Notes under the pieces: generated by a model
Told to the model about the DNA's origin: nothing
Databases searched by the model: none
Seen by the model: only the letters and a program-made list of their open reading frames with translations
Assembly (NCBI RefSeq): GCF_001403615.1
Contig: NZ_LN879456.1
Coordinates: 186,001 to 250,000 of the forward strand
DNA from: Desnuesiella massiliensis
GTDB taxonomy: Bacteria > Bacillota > Clostridia > Clostridiales > Clostridiaceae
Length of the DNA stretch: 64,000 bases
Direction of reading: 5' to 3'
Translations under genes and position numbers: made by a program
In this document: positions 37,209-46,768 of the stretch, one piece after another
Layout of the letters: each line of letters begins with the position of its first letter
Position numbering within the stretch: position 1 is the first letter of the stretch

Positions 37209-38630
37209 ATGGAAACCAAAAATCAAATAATAGAAAATTTAGATAAAGTAATCAATGAATATATGGCAAAACAGCCTATTCCAGGCTTAGCCGTGGGTGT
37301 GGTTTATGATAATGAAGTCATTTATACAAAGGGATTTGGTGTAAAAAACATAGAAACTAAAGAGCCAGTAAATGAATACTCACTATTCCATATGGCCTCA
37401 GTATCAAAAACCTTTGTGGCTACAGGAATAATGCAATTAGTAGAGCAAGGTAAAATTAAGCTAGACTCATACCTCATAGAGTATTTACCTTATTTTGAAC
37501 TTAAAGATGATAGGTATAAGAAAATCACTATTCGTCAGATGCTAAACCATATATCAGGTATGCCGGATGAAGAGGGCTATGAATGGAATAAGCCACAGTA
37601 TGATGAGGAGGCACTAGAAAGATATGTTAGAAATTTAAAAGATAAAGGGTTGATGTGGGAACCAGGAGAAAAATTTGCTTACAGCAATATTGCCTTTGAA
37701 ATATTAGGAGATGCTATTGCAAAGGCTTCCGGAATGTCCTTTGAAGATTATATGAAGGAGCATATTTTAAATGTTCTTCAAATGAAAGAAAGTAATTTTT
37801 TAAAGCCTTTAGTTTCAAAAGAGTTACTTACAGCTCCTCATGTTTTAGATTTTGAGAAGGGATATAGAGTAAAAGTTAGTGAAGTTTTTCCTTATAATCG
37901 TGCACATGGTCCGAGCTCTACTTTATGCTCAAACGTAGTGGAATTGTGTAATTATGCCATTGCTTATATAAATGAAGGAAGATTTCAAGAAACTAAGATA
38001 TTAGAACCTCAAAGTTACTCAGAACTATGGAGAGAACAAGCAGCTACAGGCTGGGCTGGATATACATCAGAAGTTGGATTAGCCTGGTTTTTAGGAGAAT
38101 ATAAAGGGGTTAAAGCTAGATCTCATAGTGGTTGTGACACGGGATTTTTAAGCAATTTAGTTATTTTACCTGAAATTAAAGCAGCAGTAGCTCTAATGAT
38201 GAACTGTGATTATGGTCCAATTAATTATATAGGCTCAAACATTATGGACATAGTTTTAGGCCATAAAGCTTCAGGTATAAAAGAGAATCTTGCTAATTAT
38301 ACTCTAGAAATAATGCTTAATAAAGATTTTGAAACTGCAATGAAGGAATGTAGTTTAATAAAAGAAGCAGCATTGGAAGCTTATTATGTTAATGCAGATA
38401 GTTTTTATTATATTGCTTATGAACTATTAGAGAGGAAGAAAATTAAAGAGGCTATTGAATTATTAAAAATATCAATTATGCTGTTCCCAGAAAAATCAGG
38501 TCTATACCATGCTTTAGGAGATATGTATCTGGAAAGTGGACATAAGGAATTAGCTTTAGATAGTTACAGGAAGTCAGTAGAATTAAATCCTGATAATATG
38601 AATGGTAAAAAGAAAGTCTGTAAGGCTTGA
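37209..38630 (+). CDS. Beta-lactamase-family serine hydrolase with C-terminal TPR
   Basis: 473 residues. The class-C/esterase core (about 1-350) has the nucleophile motif S64-V-S-K67, the tyrosine motif YSN near 155 and HSGCDTG in place of the third KTG motif. The last about 100 residues contain a TPR-like pair (LYHALGDMYLESGHKELALDSYRKSVELNPDN). No signal peptide is visible, so it is likely cytoplasmic. It may act as esterase or peptidase on amino-acylated or sugar substrates; true antibiotic cleavage is unlikely. AAAAGGGGAG precedes the ATG. It overlaps the next gene by 29 bases. Confidence 0.85.
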   Translation: METKNQIIENLDKVINEYMAKQPIPGLAVGVVYDNEVIYTKGFGVKNIETKEPVNEYSLFHMASVSKTFVATGIMQLVEQGKIKLDSYLIEYLPYFELKDDRYKKITIRQMLNHISGMPDEEGYEWNKPQYDEEALERYVRNLKDKGLMWEPGEKFAYSNIAFEILGDAIAKASGMSFEDYMKEHILNVLQMKESNFLKPLVSKELLTAPHVLDFEKGYRVKVSEVFPYNRAHGPSSTLCSNVVELCNYAIAYINEGRFQETKILEPQSYSELWREQAATGWAGYTSEVGLAWFLGEYKGVKARSHSGCDTGFLSNLVILPEIKAAVALMMNCDYGPINYIGSNIMDIVLGHKASGIKENLANYTLEIMLNKDFETAMKECSLIKEAALEAYYVNADSFYYIAYELLERKKIKEAIELLKISIMLFPEKSGLYHALGDMYLESGHKELALDSYRKSVELNPDNMNGKKKVCKA

Positions 38631-40563
38631 GTATATCTTAAGTAATTTTAATTTTTACAATGAAGTAATTCAAGTAAAAGTAAAGCTTAAGAATGGAAAA
38701 GAGGTATTATTTGAAAAAGAACTGACAGCGCCTTTGAAAGGAAGAGAGGGAAGATTTGGCGGAAAAACAGAGGAATTCTATATAGTGGCCAATGGCTTAT
38801 ACTCAGCAAAGCTAAACGAAGAAAATAAAATATCAATACAAGCCTTTGGGATGCATGAAAGAGGCAGCCATATATGTTATCCAATGCTGGGAAGGCCTTT
38901 TTCAGAGGAGTTTTCAAATATAAGTCCTAATAGTATAGAACATTATGAGGAAAAGGATAAAATTCTATTAAAAACAACTTTTGTCTCTGAGACCTACAAA
39001 GATATCAGGATAGAATCAATATTAAAGCTTTCTCAAAATGGCATAGCAGAGCATTATTATGAAGTCTATAATGATGGAATATACGAAACGGCTAATGAAA
39101 TTTGCTTATCTCAAAATTTATTTATGAAATTGACTAGAGCTATTTTACCATTAAAGCATAAGTTTATTGAAAGTACAGATTCTAGTTCTGAATGGATAGA
39201 AGATTTCAATTTTGATGACTTAACAGAAAACTGGGTATATGTAAGAAATATAGGGGAAAGCTTAGGACTATGCTGGCATAAGGACTTACAAGTTAAATCA
39301 AATGGACGGCAGATAGTATTTGAACATGAGCTTGGGAAAATGAAGCCTAAAGAGAAAAAGATTACAAAGCCAATATTTATGGCACTGGATGCCTTTAGGC
39401 ATTGGAAGGCCTTTAGAAGCTTTGCTTTAGAGAAAAGTGATGAAAATAATTTAGTATTAAGCAACTCTCTTGAAATGATCGTTAATGAAGGCAATCCTTT
39501 TGTAAAAGAAAGCTTTAGGGTTAAGGTTTCTCAGCACGAAGCTTATTATTTAGAAGGTGAGTACTCTATAAGCTCCAAGAATAAAAACTTCGAAAAAATT
39601 ACTAATATTATAAGTGAAGAAAATAAAGCTTTCGAAACAGAGTTTCAACCTGCTTTAAACAAGGAAGTTGAAAGAGATATTTTAAATTTAGAAATAGACA
39701 CTGACAATATTTATTCAGAAGAGAATAAGATGATATTTAAAATTGTGAACAATTCCTGTAATTCAAAAATAATTCAAGAGCAGGGGCATAAAATATACAC
39801 TGTAAGTAACGGTATTATGGAAATTAAAGTCTGTGATACCTTTAGTCCTGTACTATATTCCTTAAAATATAATAATCATGAATGGCTTGAAAGTTCCTTC
39901 CCCACGCCAAAACCAAAATCCTGGTTTAATCCTTGGCTTGGGGGAATTGTAACCTTACCAGAAGAGCTAAGTTTTAGGTCAGTTTTAGAGGAAAATATAC
40001 AGGCAGATTTTGTGGCCATTGAAGATAACTTCAAAAATAAATGGGAAGGTATTAAAGTAAAACTTCAAATAAAAAGCAATGAATACTTTAAGGGATTAGA
40101 GGTGAATCAATATTATTTAATGCTGCCAGGAGTTCCAGTATTATGTCATACCGCAGAAATAGTGCAAAATACGGGTAAGCTTATAAGCTTTGAGCCTTTT
40201 GAATGTTTATCCTTCTTTAATTTTGATGAAAGCCCTAAGAACAATTGGGTAAAATTAAAGAATTCAAAAGGAACCTTTGATAAATATAAAGTAGGCGGAG
40301 AGGCTATGGATATTTTGGCATCTTCATCATTATTATATGGAACTAACAACTTAAAAGATAAAATACAGCTTTATTCGAATAAGGATGAAACAATAAGCTA
40401 TGGTTTTGTAAATATGTATGATACAGCGGCTATAAATCTGAGACTTATACACCTAGAACATGGCACAATAAAATTTATTTCACCAGACTTTTATATATTT
40501 ACCGAGGGCTATATAGAAGATGAGCTTTTAAAAGATTTAAAAAACATTGCTTTTTCTTTTTAA
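38602..40563 (+). CDS. Large hypothetical protein, possibly sugar-related
   Basis: 653 residues, no signal peptide, rich in strands and aromatic residues, consistent with repeated beta-sandwich domains as in carbohydrate-active or mutarotase-like proteins. I recognise no catalytic motif. The ATG at 38602 lies 29 bases inside the serine hydrolase gene, in its +1 frame, without a strong ribosome site, so it depends on coupling to the upstream gene; alternatively an indel near 38600 split one longer gene. The alpha-glucoside PTS genes follow on the same strand, which suggests a role in handling a glycoside. Confidence 0.65.
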   Translation: MVKRKSVRLEYILSNFNFYNEVIQVKVKLKNGKEVLFEKELTAPLKGREGRFGGKTEEFYIVANGLYSAKLNEENKISIQAFGMHERGSHICYPMLGRPFSEEFSNISPNSIEHYEEKDKILLKTTFVSETYKDIRIESILKLSQNGIAEHYYEVYNDGIYETANEICLSQNLFMKLTRAILPLKHKFIESTDSSSEWIEDFNFDDLTENWVYVRNIGESLGLCWHKDLQVKSNGRQIVFEHELGKMKPKEKKITKPIFMALDAFRHWKAFRSFALEKSDENNLVLSNSLEMIVNEGNPFVKESFRVKVSQHEAYYLEGEYSISSKNKNFEKITNIISEENKAFETEFQPALNKEVERDILNLEIDTDNIYSEENKMIFKIVNNSCNSKIIQEQGHKIYTVSNGIMEIKVCDTFSPVLYSLKYNNHEWLESSFPTPKPKSWFNPWLGGIVTLPEELSFRSVLEENIQADFVAIEDNFKNKWEGIKVKLQIKSNEYFKGLEVNQYYLMLPGVPVLCHTAEIVQNTGKLISFEPFECLSFFNFDESPKNNWVKLKNSKGTFDKYKVGGEAMDILASSSLLYGTNNLKDKIQLYSNKDETISYGFVNMYDTAAINLRLIHLEHGTIKFISPDFYIFTEGYIEDELLKDLKNIAFSF

Positions 40564-40620
40564 TATAGTAAAATATTTTTAATAAAGCATTTATGTTAAC
40601 TTTTAGAGAGTAGGGATTAT

Positions 40621-41373
40621 ATGGAGAATTTAGCTAAAAGATTCAGTACATTAACCAATAGTGAACAAAAGGTATTTACCTATGTTTATTCACATCAAGA
40701 AGAAATAATAAAAATGAAGATAAGTGATTTGGCTAAAAAAACCTATACCTCTAAAACTGTGATTATTAATCTATCTCAAAAGCTGGGGTTTGAAGGTTTT
40801 TCAGATTTAAAGTATTATTTGAAGTCAAATAGTAATAAAGATAAAGATATAAAATTTGCAGAGGATCTACAATATAATATAAAGCAAAATATTGATAAAA
40901 CCTTTGCTGTAATAGATATTGATAAATATAAGAAAATTTCTGAAGAGATTATTAAGGCAAATATCGTTTACGTTTTTGCTAGAGGAACAAGCAAAGCTAC
41001 TGCAGATTATTTAAACCACCTGCTTTTGACAATAGGTATAAAATGTATCTTTATTAGAGACTATAATTTGATTACATTAGTGAGCAATTCACTTAGTAGT
41101 CAAGAGGCCGTTATTTTGATTTCTTTGTCTGGAAATACTGAAAAAATTTTGGAAGTAGCTAATATTGCAAAGGTAAAAGGGGCTAAGATAATATCCATAA
41201 CTTCTTTTGGAGCTAATGAACTAGAGAAGCTTAGTGATTATACCCTACACTGCGTATCAGATGATACAAAAACAAAGTTTAATGATAGCTTGTCTAGAAT
41301 AGGCATGTTTGTAGTAATTGAGATTTTAGTCAACTCCATTAAAGAATTTAATAAAAATAACTCACTTTTATAG
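40621..41373 (+). CDS. RpiR/MurR-family transcriptional regulator
   Basis: 250 residues. An N-terminal HTH_6 domain (about 1-75) holds SDLAKKTYTSKTVIINLSQKLGFEGFSDLKYYL. A C-terminal SIS domain (about 100-235) with ARGTSKATADYL and LISLSGNTEKILEVA binds a sugar phosphate. It lies just upstream of an alpha-glucoside EIICB and 6-phospho-alpha-glucosidase, as GlvR does in Bacillus glv operons, so it probably activates or represses them. A TAGGGAT site precedes the ATG. Confidence 0.9.
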   Translation: MENLAKRFSTLTNSEQKVFTYVYSHQEEIIKMKISDLAKKTYTSKTVIINLSQKLGFEGFSDLKYYLKSNSNKDKDIKFAEDLQYNIKQNIDKTFAVIDIDKYKKISEEIIKANIVYVFARGTSKATADYLNHLLLTIGIKCIFIRDYNLITLVSNSLSSQEAVILISLSGNTEKILEVANIAKVKGAKIISITSFGANELEKLSDYTLHCVSDDTKTKFNDSLSRIGMFVVIEILVNSIKEFNKNNSLL

Positions 41374-41387
41374 GTGGGTTATTTTTT
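41355..41387 (+). terminator. Terminator after the RpiR gene
   Basis: Stem AATAACTCAC / GGTGGGTTATT around the stop codon, followed by a T-run. Confidence 0.75.
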
Positions 41388-41388
41388 A

Positions 41389-41415
41389 TGACCTAGTTCA
41401 TTTCTTGTGACCTAG
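41389..41415 (+). promoter_or_regulatory. Direct repeat TGACCTAG, candidate operator of the PTS genes
   Basis: TGACCTAG occurs at 41389-41396 and 41408-41415, 19 bases apart (nearly two helical turns), each preceded by a T-rich base string. It lies about 140 bases upstream of the PTS gene and just behind the RpiR gene. Confidence 0.45.
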
Positions 41416-41556
41416 GGATATATAAAGGAAAATAGTATCATGCAGAATTATTGTAAGGCGATTTAAATATATGTAAAATAGTTTTTGTAAAGAGTGCTCT
41501 TTTATTAAACGTATTCATAAGTTAATAAATTTAAATTGATTAATGGGGGAAGTGAA

Positions 41557-43113
41557 ATGTCAAAAGATTTTAGTCAAAAGATACAAAGATTTGGTAGAAC
41601 GCTATTGCTGCCAATTGCTGTTATGGCTCCTGTGGGAATGATATTAGGTATAACAGGTGCTTTAGTTCAATCCTATATGATAGCTAGATTTCCGTTTTTA
41701 GGGAATCATGTCCTAAATACTATTTTAGTTAATTTAAGGACTATAGCTAGTGCAATTTTTGATAATATTCCATTAATGTTTGCTATGGGTGTTGCCTATG
41801 GTATGTCTAAAAAAGACAAGGGAATATCAGTATTTGCATCAGTTATCGGATATCTTATTTTAATAATATCTATGAACGTGTGGTTAGTTGTTACTGGAAA
41901 ACTAGCGGATCCAGCAGTTATGAGCCAGTATGGACAAATAAAGGTTCTAGGAATACAGACAATGAATATAAACGCACTAGGCGGGATTATTACTGGTCTA
42001 GTTGCTGCTTGGGCTACAGATAAATTTTACAAGCTTGAGCTACCTATTGCTTTTGCATTCTTCTCTGGTAAGAAATCAGTACCTATAATTACAATGGGCA
42101 TAATGATGGCTATAGGATTAGTAATACCATTTATATGGGAAATATTTGTGGCCTTATTAACTAAGCTATCAGTGGTAATTTTAAGCCCTGTAGGTCCTTT
42201 CTTTACGGCGGCAGGAGAGAGATTATTTATACCTTTTGGTCTTCATCATCTATGGAATGCATTGTTTAGATTTACTGAGGCTGGAGGAACTTACGTAATA
42301 GATGGACAAAATTTTGTTGGTGTAGTTCCAACATTAAATCAAGTATTATTTAAACTAGGTCCTAGTAGCGAATATTGGAGCATGATGCCTTCTTTAACAA
42401 GATTCATGGCTCAGCAGCAAATGCTTTGTACTTTATTCGCATTTCCAGCTATAGCTTTAGCGATGTATAAAACCTCTTACAAGGAAAACAAGAAATTAGT
42501 TAAATCTTTAATGGTTACATGTGTATTAACGGCATTATTAGGTAATGTTACAGAACCATTAGAATTCTCTTTTGTTTTTATTGCGCCATTATTATATGTA
42601 ATTTATGCAGTAATCATAGGTTTAGGCGCTGTGGCTCTTTCCTTTGCAGGGGTAGCCATAGGATATATAAGAGGAACTATATTTGACTTTGCAATCTTTG
42701 GATTGCTATATGAAAAAACAAATTGGATAAGTTTTATAATCATTGGTTTAATTTTAGCGGTGGTAATTTACTTTGTATTCACCTGGGCAATTATAAAATT
42801 TGATTTGAAAACTCCAGGAAGGGAAGATTCTCCATCAACAGATAATGCTCTTATAAGAGAAAAGAAATATAATGAAATAGCAAAAATAGTAGTACAAGCT
42901 TTGGGTGGAAAATCAAATATAAGCAATGTTGATAACTGTATAACTCGTTTAAGAATAGATTTAGAAGATGTTAAGCTAGTTGATCGTAAGCTTTTAGAAA
43001 CTTCAGGATGCACAGGAGTATTTTTCCCAGCAGCTAAGCATATTCATATAGTTTATGGACCATTGGTTGAGTTTGTTAGAAATGAAGTTGATGAAGTGCT
43101 ACAAAGATCATAG
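41557..43113 (+). CDS. PTS alpha-glucoside permease, EIICB
   Basis: 518 residues. The EIIC part (about 1-420) has about ten membrane helices and the glucose-superfamily marks GIITGLVAAW, PFGLHHLWNALFRFTEAGG and GNVTEPLEFSFVF. The EIIB domain (about 440-518) carries the phosphorylated Cys in NVDNCITRLRI. No EIIA domain is fused, so a general EIIA-Glc must supply phosphate. Paired with a GH4 6-phospho-alpha-glucosidase, it probably imports maltose or isomeric disaccharides as 6-phosphates. I start at ATG 41557 after GGGGGAAGTG. Confidence 0.9.
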   Translation: MSKDFSQKIQRFGRTLLLPIAVMAPVGMILGITGALVQSYMIARFPFLGNHVLNTILVNLRTIASAIFDNIPLMFAMGVAYGMSKKDKGISVFASVIGYLILIISMNVWLVVTGKLADPAVMSQYGQIKVLGIQTMNINALGGIITGLVAAWATDKFYKLELPIAFAFFSGKKSVPIITMGIMMAIGLVIPFIWEIFVALLTKLSVVILSPVGPFFTAAGERLFIPFGLHHLWNALFRFTEAGGTYVIDGQNFVGVVPTLNQVLFKLGPSSEYWSMMPSLTRFMAQQQMLCTLFAFPAIALAMYKTSYKENKKLVKSLMVTCVLTALLGNVTEPLEFSFVFIAPLLYVIYAVIIGLGAVALSFAGVAIGYIRGTIFDFAIFGLLYEKTNWISFIIIGLILAVVIYFVFTWAIIKFDLKTPGREDSPSTDNALIREKKYNEIAKIVVQALGGKSNISNVDNCITRLRIDLEDVKLVDRKLLETSGCTGVFFPAAKHIHIVYGPLVEFVRNEVDEVLQRS

Positions 43114-43144
43114 AAGCTAGCAGTAAACGTATAAGGAGGAACAC

Positions 43145-44467
43145 ATGAGAAGCAGCAATATAATAACCATAACAGGAGCAGGAAGTGCTAGAACTCCAGC
43201 ATTAGTGGGAAGTTTAGTTAAATTAAAGGAAAGATTTCCTTTAAAGAAGATTATTTTTTATGATATAGATATGGAAAGAACCTCAAAGATGGAGGACTAT
43301 ATAAGATTAGTTTTAAAGACATATTTTCCAGAAACAGAGGTTTTATTCACTACAGATCCAGATGTGGCATATAAAAATACTGACTTTGTATTCTGTCAGA
43401 TGCGTGTTGGAAAAAATGAGATGAGGAGTCTAGATGAGAAGATTCCATTAAAGTATGGACTAGTAGGTCAGGAAACCTGCGGACCAGGAGGCTTCGCCTA
43501 TGGCATGAGATCCTTAGGTGATATGATAGAAATGGTTAATCAGGTACGTAAACATTCAAAGGATACCTGGATATTAAATTATACGAATCCGGCGGCTATA
43601 GTAGCTTTAGGTCTAGATAAGGTGTTTCCTGATGATAAAAGAATTTTAAATCTATGCGATCAGCCATACTCCCTTATGAGATCCTTTGCAAAAATTTTAG
43701 GTGTAGAGCAAAGTATTTTAAGAGCCACCTACTTTGGACTTAATCATTTTGGATGGTTTACAGAGCTTAAAGGCACTGATGGAGTGGATTACTATGAAAG
43801 TCTAAAAACCTATTTAAGAGATTATGATTTTAAGCCTTATAATGCAGAGCAACGCTCAAAATCTTGGCTTGACACTTATTTAAGAGTAAATAAATATATG
43901 AATTTCTTTGATGAGTATATACCAACTACCTATTTACAATATTATTTCTTTTCAGAGGAAATAGTAGCAGAAAGCGATCCTAATTATACAAGGGCTGATG
44001 AAGCAAAGGACAGTAGAGAAAAAGAAGTTTGGGACATATGTTCAAAAGCTATAGGAACTGACTCTATCGAAGATATTGAAATAATAACAAACAGCGTCTT
44101 TGGAGATTTAATGGTAGAGCTAGCGGAATCTATAGCCTACGATTTACACAATGAATTTATACTTATGAGCAGAAATAACGACATTATAACAAACTTTAGT
44201 AAAGATGCTATTGTTGAGGTTGCAGGTACAGTAGGTAAAGATGGGGCTAACCCTTACAAATATGGAAACATAAAGCCTTTTTATAAGGGATTGATGGAGG
44301 CTCAGCATGCTTACGAACTCTTAACCGTTGAAGCATTTTTAGAAAAGAACTATACGAAGGCTTTACAGGCTCTAACCTTAAATAGGACAGTAGTAAACCC
44401 AGAAAAGGCTAAAGCTGTATTAGATGACTTAATGGAAGCAAATAAGGATTACTGGTATTTAAGTTAA
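43145..44467 (+). CDS. malH: 6-phospho-alpha-glucosidase (GH4)
   Basis: 440 residues, the size of GlvA/MalH. NAD binds at ITGAGSARTP. The stretch VGKNEMRSLDEKIPLKYGLVGQETCGPGG is the strong mark of the alpha-specific branch, and Mn ligands are the Cys in NLCDQP and the His in GLNHFGWF. GH4 enzymes use NAD-linked oxidation and elimination to split 6-phospho-disaccharides into glucose and glucose-6-phosphate. AAGGAGGA precedes the ATG, and the gene follows the permease by 31 bases in one operon. Alternatives such as 6-phospho-beta-glucosidase are less likely from the motifs. Confidence 0.9.
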   Translation: MRSSNIITITGAGSARTPALVGSLVKLKERFPLKKIIFYDIDMERTSKMEDYIRLVLKTYFPETEVLFTTDPDVAYKNTDFVFCQMRVGKNEMRSLDEKIPLKYGLVGQETCGPGGFAYGMRSLGDMIEMVNQVRKHSKDTWILNYTNPAAIVALGLDKVFPDDKRILNLCDQPYSLMRSFAKILGVEQSILRATYFGLNHFGWFTELKGTDGVDYYESLKTYLRDYDFKPYNAEQRSKSWLDTYLRVNKYMNFFDEYIPTTYLQYYFFSEEIVAESDPNYTRADEAKDSREKEVWDICSKAIGTDSIEDIEIITNSVFGDLMVELAESIAYDLHNEFILMSRNNDIITNFSKDAIVEVAGTVGKDGANPYKYGNIKPFYKGLMEAQHAYELLTVEAFLEKNYTKALQALTLNRTVVNPEKAKAVLDDLMEANKDYWYLS

Positions 44468-44494
44468 TAATTATAAACATAAAAGTTTGTATAG

Positions 44495-44530
44495 TAAAAA
44501 TAGTAGCAGCATTTTTGTTGCTGCTATTTT
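44495..44530 (+). terminator. Terminator of the alpha-glucoside operon
   Basis: Stem AATAGTAGCAGCA with complement TTGCTGCTATT and T-run. Confidence 0.85.
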
Positions 44531-44638
44531 TTATATTTTTATCTTCTAAGCGAAAAATAATTACTTGATAGTTAAAAGCTGAACCTTCGAAGAGATATTA
44601 TCATATTATGTAATAGTATATTTAAGAGAGGTGATTTA

Positions 44639-45283
44639 ATGAGTAATATTAAGCCTGAAATTTTTGACTTAAAATCAATAAAAGGTATTTCTAAGAGGCA
44701 GCTTGATGATCATTACAAATTGTATGTTGGATACGTAAATAAATTAAATGAAATTTGGAATACCCCATATATACCTAGTAATTATACTGATAGCAATACC
44801 ACTTATTCTAAAATGCGTAGCTTAAAGCTTGGAGAAACATATGCACTAAACGGAGCAAAGCTTCATGAGCTTTATTTTCAGAATATGACTGGTGGAAATA
44901 ATACTCCTCACGGTGCAGTACTTAACGCCATAGTAGAACAATTTTCTTCCTATGATAATTTTCTCAGTTACCTTACAAATGTGGGATTATCTATGAGAGG
45001 ATGGGCAGTTCTTTCCATTGATTCAATTGATAACAAGTTACACATAATAGGAAGCGATTTGCATGATACCGGGGCTGTGTGGCTCTCTTATCCAATATTG
45101 GTCATGGATCTTTATGAACATGCATATTTCATGGACTTTGGAACAGACAAAGCAAAATATATTTCCACATTCATTCAAAATATAAATTGGGGAGTGCTAA
45201 ATGATAGATTCAAAAAATGCATTTCTACAATACAACCTGTGAAGGTGAAAGCATATAGGAATTATCCATTTGACTTTTTTTAA
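44639..45283 (+). CDS. Iron/manganese superoxide dismutase
   Basis: 214 residues, matching the Fe/Mn SOD fold. The four metal ligands are visible: His in LDDHYKLYVGYV, His in NGAKLHELYFQNM, and Asp and His in VMDLYEHAYFMDFG. The SMRGWAVLSID strand belongs to the C-terminal domain. It converts superoxide to oxygen and peroxide, protecting an oxygen-sensitive cell. GAGAGGTG precedes the ATG. Metal preference cannot be told from motifs alone. It is monocistronic. Confidence 0.92.
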   Translation: MSNIKPEIFDLKSIKGISKRQLDDHYKLYVGYVNKLNEIWNTPYIPSNYTDSNTTYSKMRSLKLGETYALNGAKLHELYFQNMTGGNNTPHGAVLNAIVEQFSSYDNFLSYLTNVGLSMRGWAVLSIDSIDNKLHIIGSDLHDTGAVWLSYPILVMDLYEHAYFMDFGTDKAKYISTFIQNINWGVLNDRFKKCISTIQPVKVKAYRNYPFDFF

Positions 45284-45300
45284 AACTCTTATATAAAATA

Positions 45301-45334
45301 AATAATAACTGCAGAAAAACTGCAGTTATTATTT
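45301..45334. terminator. Bidirectional terminator
   Basis: 14-bp stem AATAATAACTGCAG with complement and an A5 loop, between the SOD gene and the convergent Gly/His-rich gene. Confidence 0.85.
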
Positions 45335-45346
45335 ATTTTATATGGT

Positions 45347-45826
45347 TTAGTAGAAATCATCATAATAGTCATCGTCATAATCATCATAATCATCATAATC
45401 ATCATAAAAGTCATCGTAATAAGGCCATGGACCTGGACCGAAGAAGAAGAATGGTCTAAAGAAAGGACGACGACCATGCCCTGGGAAGAATCCTCCATGT
45501 CCTGGGAAAAATCCTCCGTGGCCATGACCAAATCCTCCGTGGCCAGGTCCGAAACCACCATGACCAAAGCCTCCACCGTGTCCAAAGCCGCCGCCGAAAC
45601 CTCCACCATGTCCAAAACCGCCGCCATGACCGCCAACAGGTCTATAATCGGACCTAGCCATATTTTCTTCTTCACGATTCATATAGGGATACATTCCGTA
45701 AGGTGACATCATTGGACAGTAATGCACGAAAGGATAAGAGTTAAAATCCTTATAATTATCACGGTACTTATTACGTTCCTCAGCTAGGTCATCACTATTG
45801 TTTAGACTATCGTTTTCATAATACAT
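45347..45826 (-). CDS. Gly/His/Phe-rich repeat protein with Asp/Tyr tail
   Basis: 159 residues. An ordinary acidic N-terminus (1-60) is followed by GHGGGFG-type repeats (about 64-115), then a Phe/Pro-rich patch, and a tail of DDY repeats (about 138-159). The composition resembles clostridial and bacillar spore-coat proteins, and the His-rich part could bind metal. No signal peptide. GGAGG-like sequence lies before the ATG. The repeat DNA gives long open frames in other phases, which are shadows. Function is inferred only. Confidence 0.7.
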   Translation of the reverse strand: MYYENDSLNNSDDLAEERNKYRDNYKDFNSYPFVHYCPMMSPYGMYPYMNREEENMARSDYRPVGGHGGGFGHGGGFGGGFGHGGGFGHGGFGPGHGGFGHGHGGFFPGHGGFFPGHGRRPFFRPFFFFGPGPWPYYDDFYDDYDDYDDYDDDYYDDFY

Positions 45827-45979
45827 TTATATACCTCCGAGTAATTTAGCTACAATATTAGAATATGCGGTGCTTGTAAAAATGTGAAATAACCTTAAAG
45901 ATAAGAGGAATTTATAAAAGTCACCATAAAAAATAAATTGTGATTTGAATAAAACCAAACAAATGTGCGTATAATTATA

Positions 45980-46008
45980 TTGACACAAACATAAGTTCGT
46001 CATATTAT
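45980..46008 (+). promoter_or_regulatory. Promoter with LexA-like box for the Y-family polymerase gene
   Basis: A perfect -35 TTGACA and TATTAT -10 at 17 bases spacing. Between them CAAACATAAGTTCG (45986-45999) matches the Gram-positive SOS box CGAACRNRYGTTYG closely. LexA bound here would block the promoter until DNA damage. Confidence 0.65.
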
Positions 46009-46042
46009 ATTATTAAATACTTGTGGAAAAGGAATGTTTATT

Positions 46043-46768
46043 ATGAATTATAAGCATAGAAATCTAATATTTCACATTGATGCTAATTCTGCATATTTGT
46101 CATGGGAATCTACCTATAGGTTGCAGCATGGAGATAAGATTGATTTAAGAACACTGCCTTCAGTAATAGGTGGAGACCCTGTAACTAGGCATGGAATAGT
46201 CCTAGCAAAAAGTACACTAGCAAAAAAGTATAATATAAAGACTGGAGAAGCTATATATTCAGCAAAGCAAAAGTGCCCCGGATTAATAATAGTACCACCA
46301 CGTTATGACTTATATATGATGTGCAGTTCTGCAATGCATGAGATATTACAGGAATACACTCCATTAATACAAAGATTTTCTATAGATGAAAGCTTTTTAG
46401 ATCTTAGCAACACTAAACATTTACATTCCGGCCCTGTAGATTTGGCTCATAAAATAAAAGATAGAATAAAAAAGGAACTTGGATTTACAGTAAATATAGG
46501 AATCTCTTCAAATAAACTTTTGGCTAAAATGGCAGGAGATTTAAAGAAGCCAGATATGGTTCATACACTTTTTCCTGAAGAGATAAAAGAAAAAATGTGG
46601 ACTCTATCAGTTCAGGACTTGTTCATGGTAGGAAGAGCTACTTTACCTAAGTTAAATAAGCTTAATATATACTCTATAGGTGATTTAGCAACATATGATT
46701 TAAATGTTTTAATGGTAGCATTAAAAAGCCAAGGTAAATTAATTTGGGAGTATGCCAATTTATCATGA
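46043..46768 (+). pseudogene. Y-family DNA polymerase (DinB/UvrX-like), truncated
   Basis: About 241 residues, against about 400 for complete members. The palm and fingers are present, with metal motifs HIDANSAY and SIDESFLDLS, plus the thumb-like VGRATLPKLNKLNIYSIGDLA. The little-finger domain is missing: after GKLIWEYAN the frame ends at once and unrelated sequence begins. The break coincides with the edge of the accessory region, so it probably marks an insertion or deletion. I start at ATG 46043, 8 bases after AAAGGA. Its promoter is intact, so a fragment may still be made after damage. Confidence 0.8.

Noticed and set aside
45289..45706. Long open frames on both strands over the Gly/His-rich gene
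   Set aside because: They follow from the repetitive DNA; only the 45347-45826 frame has a ribosome site and a sensible protein.
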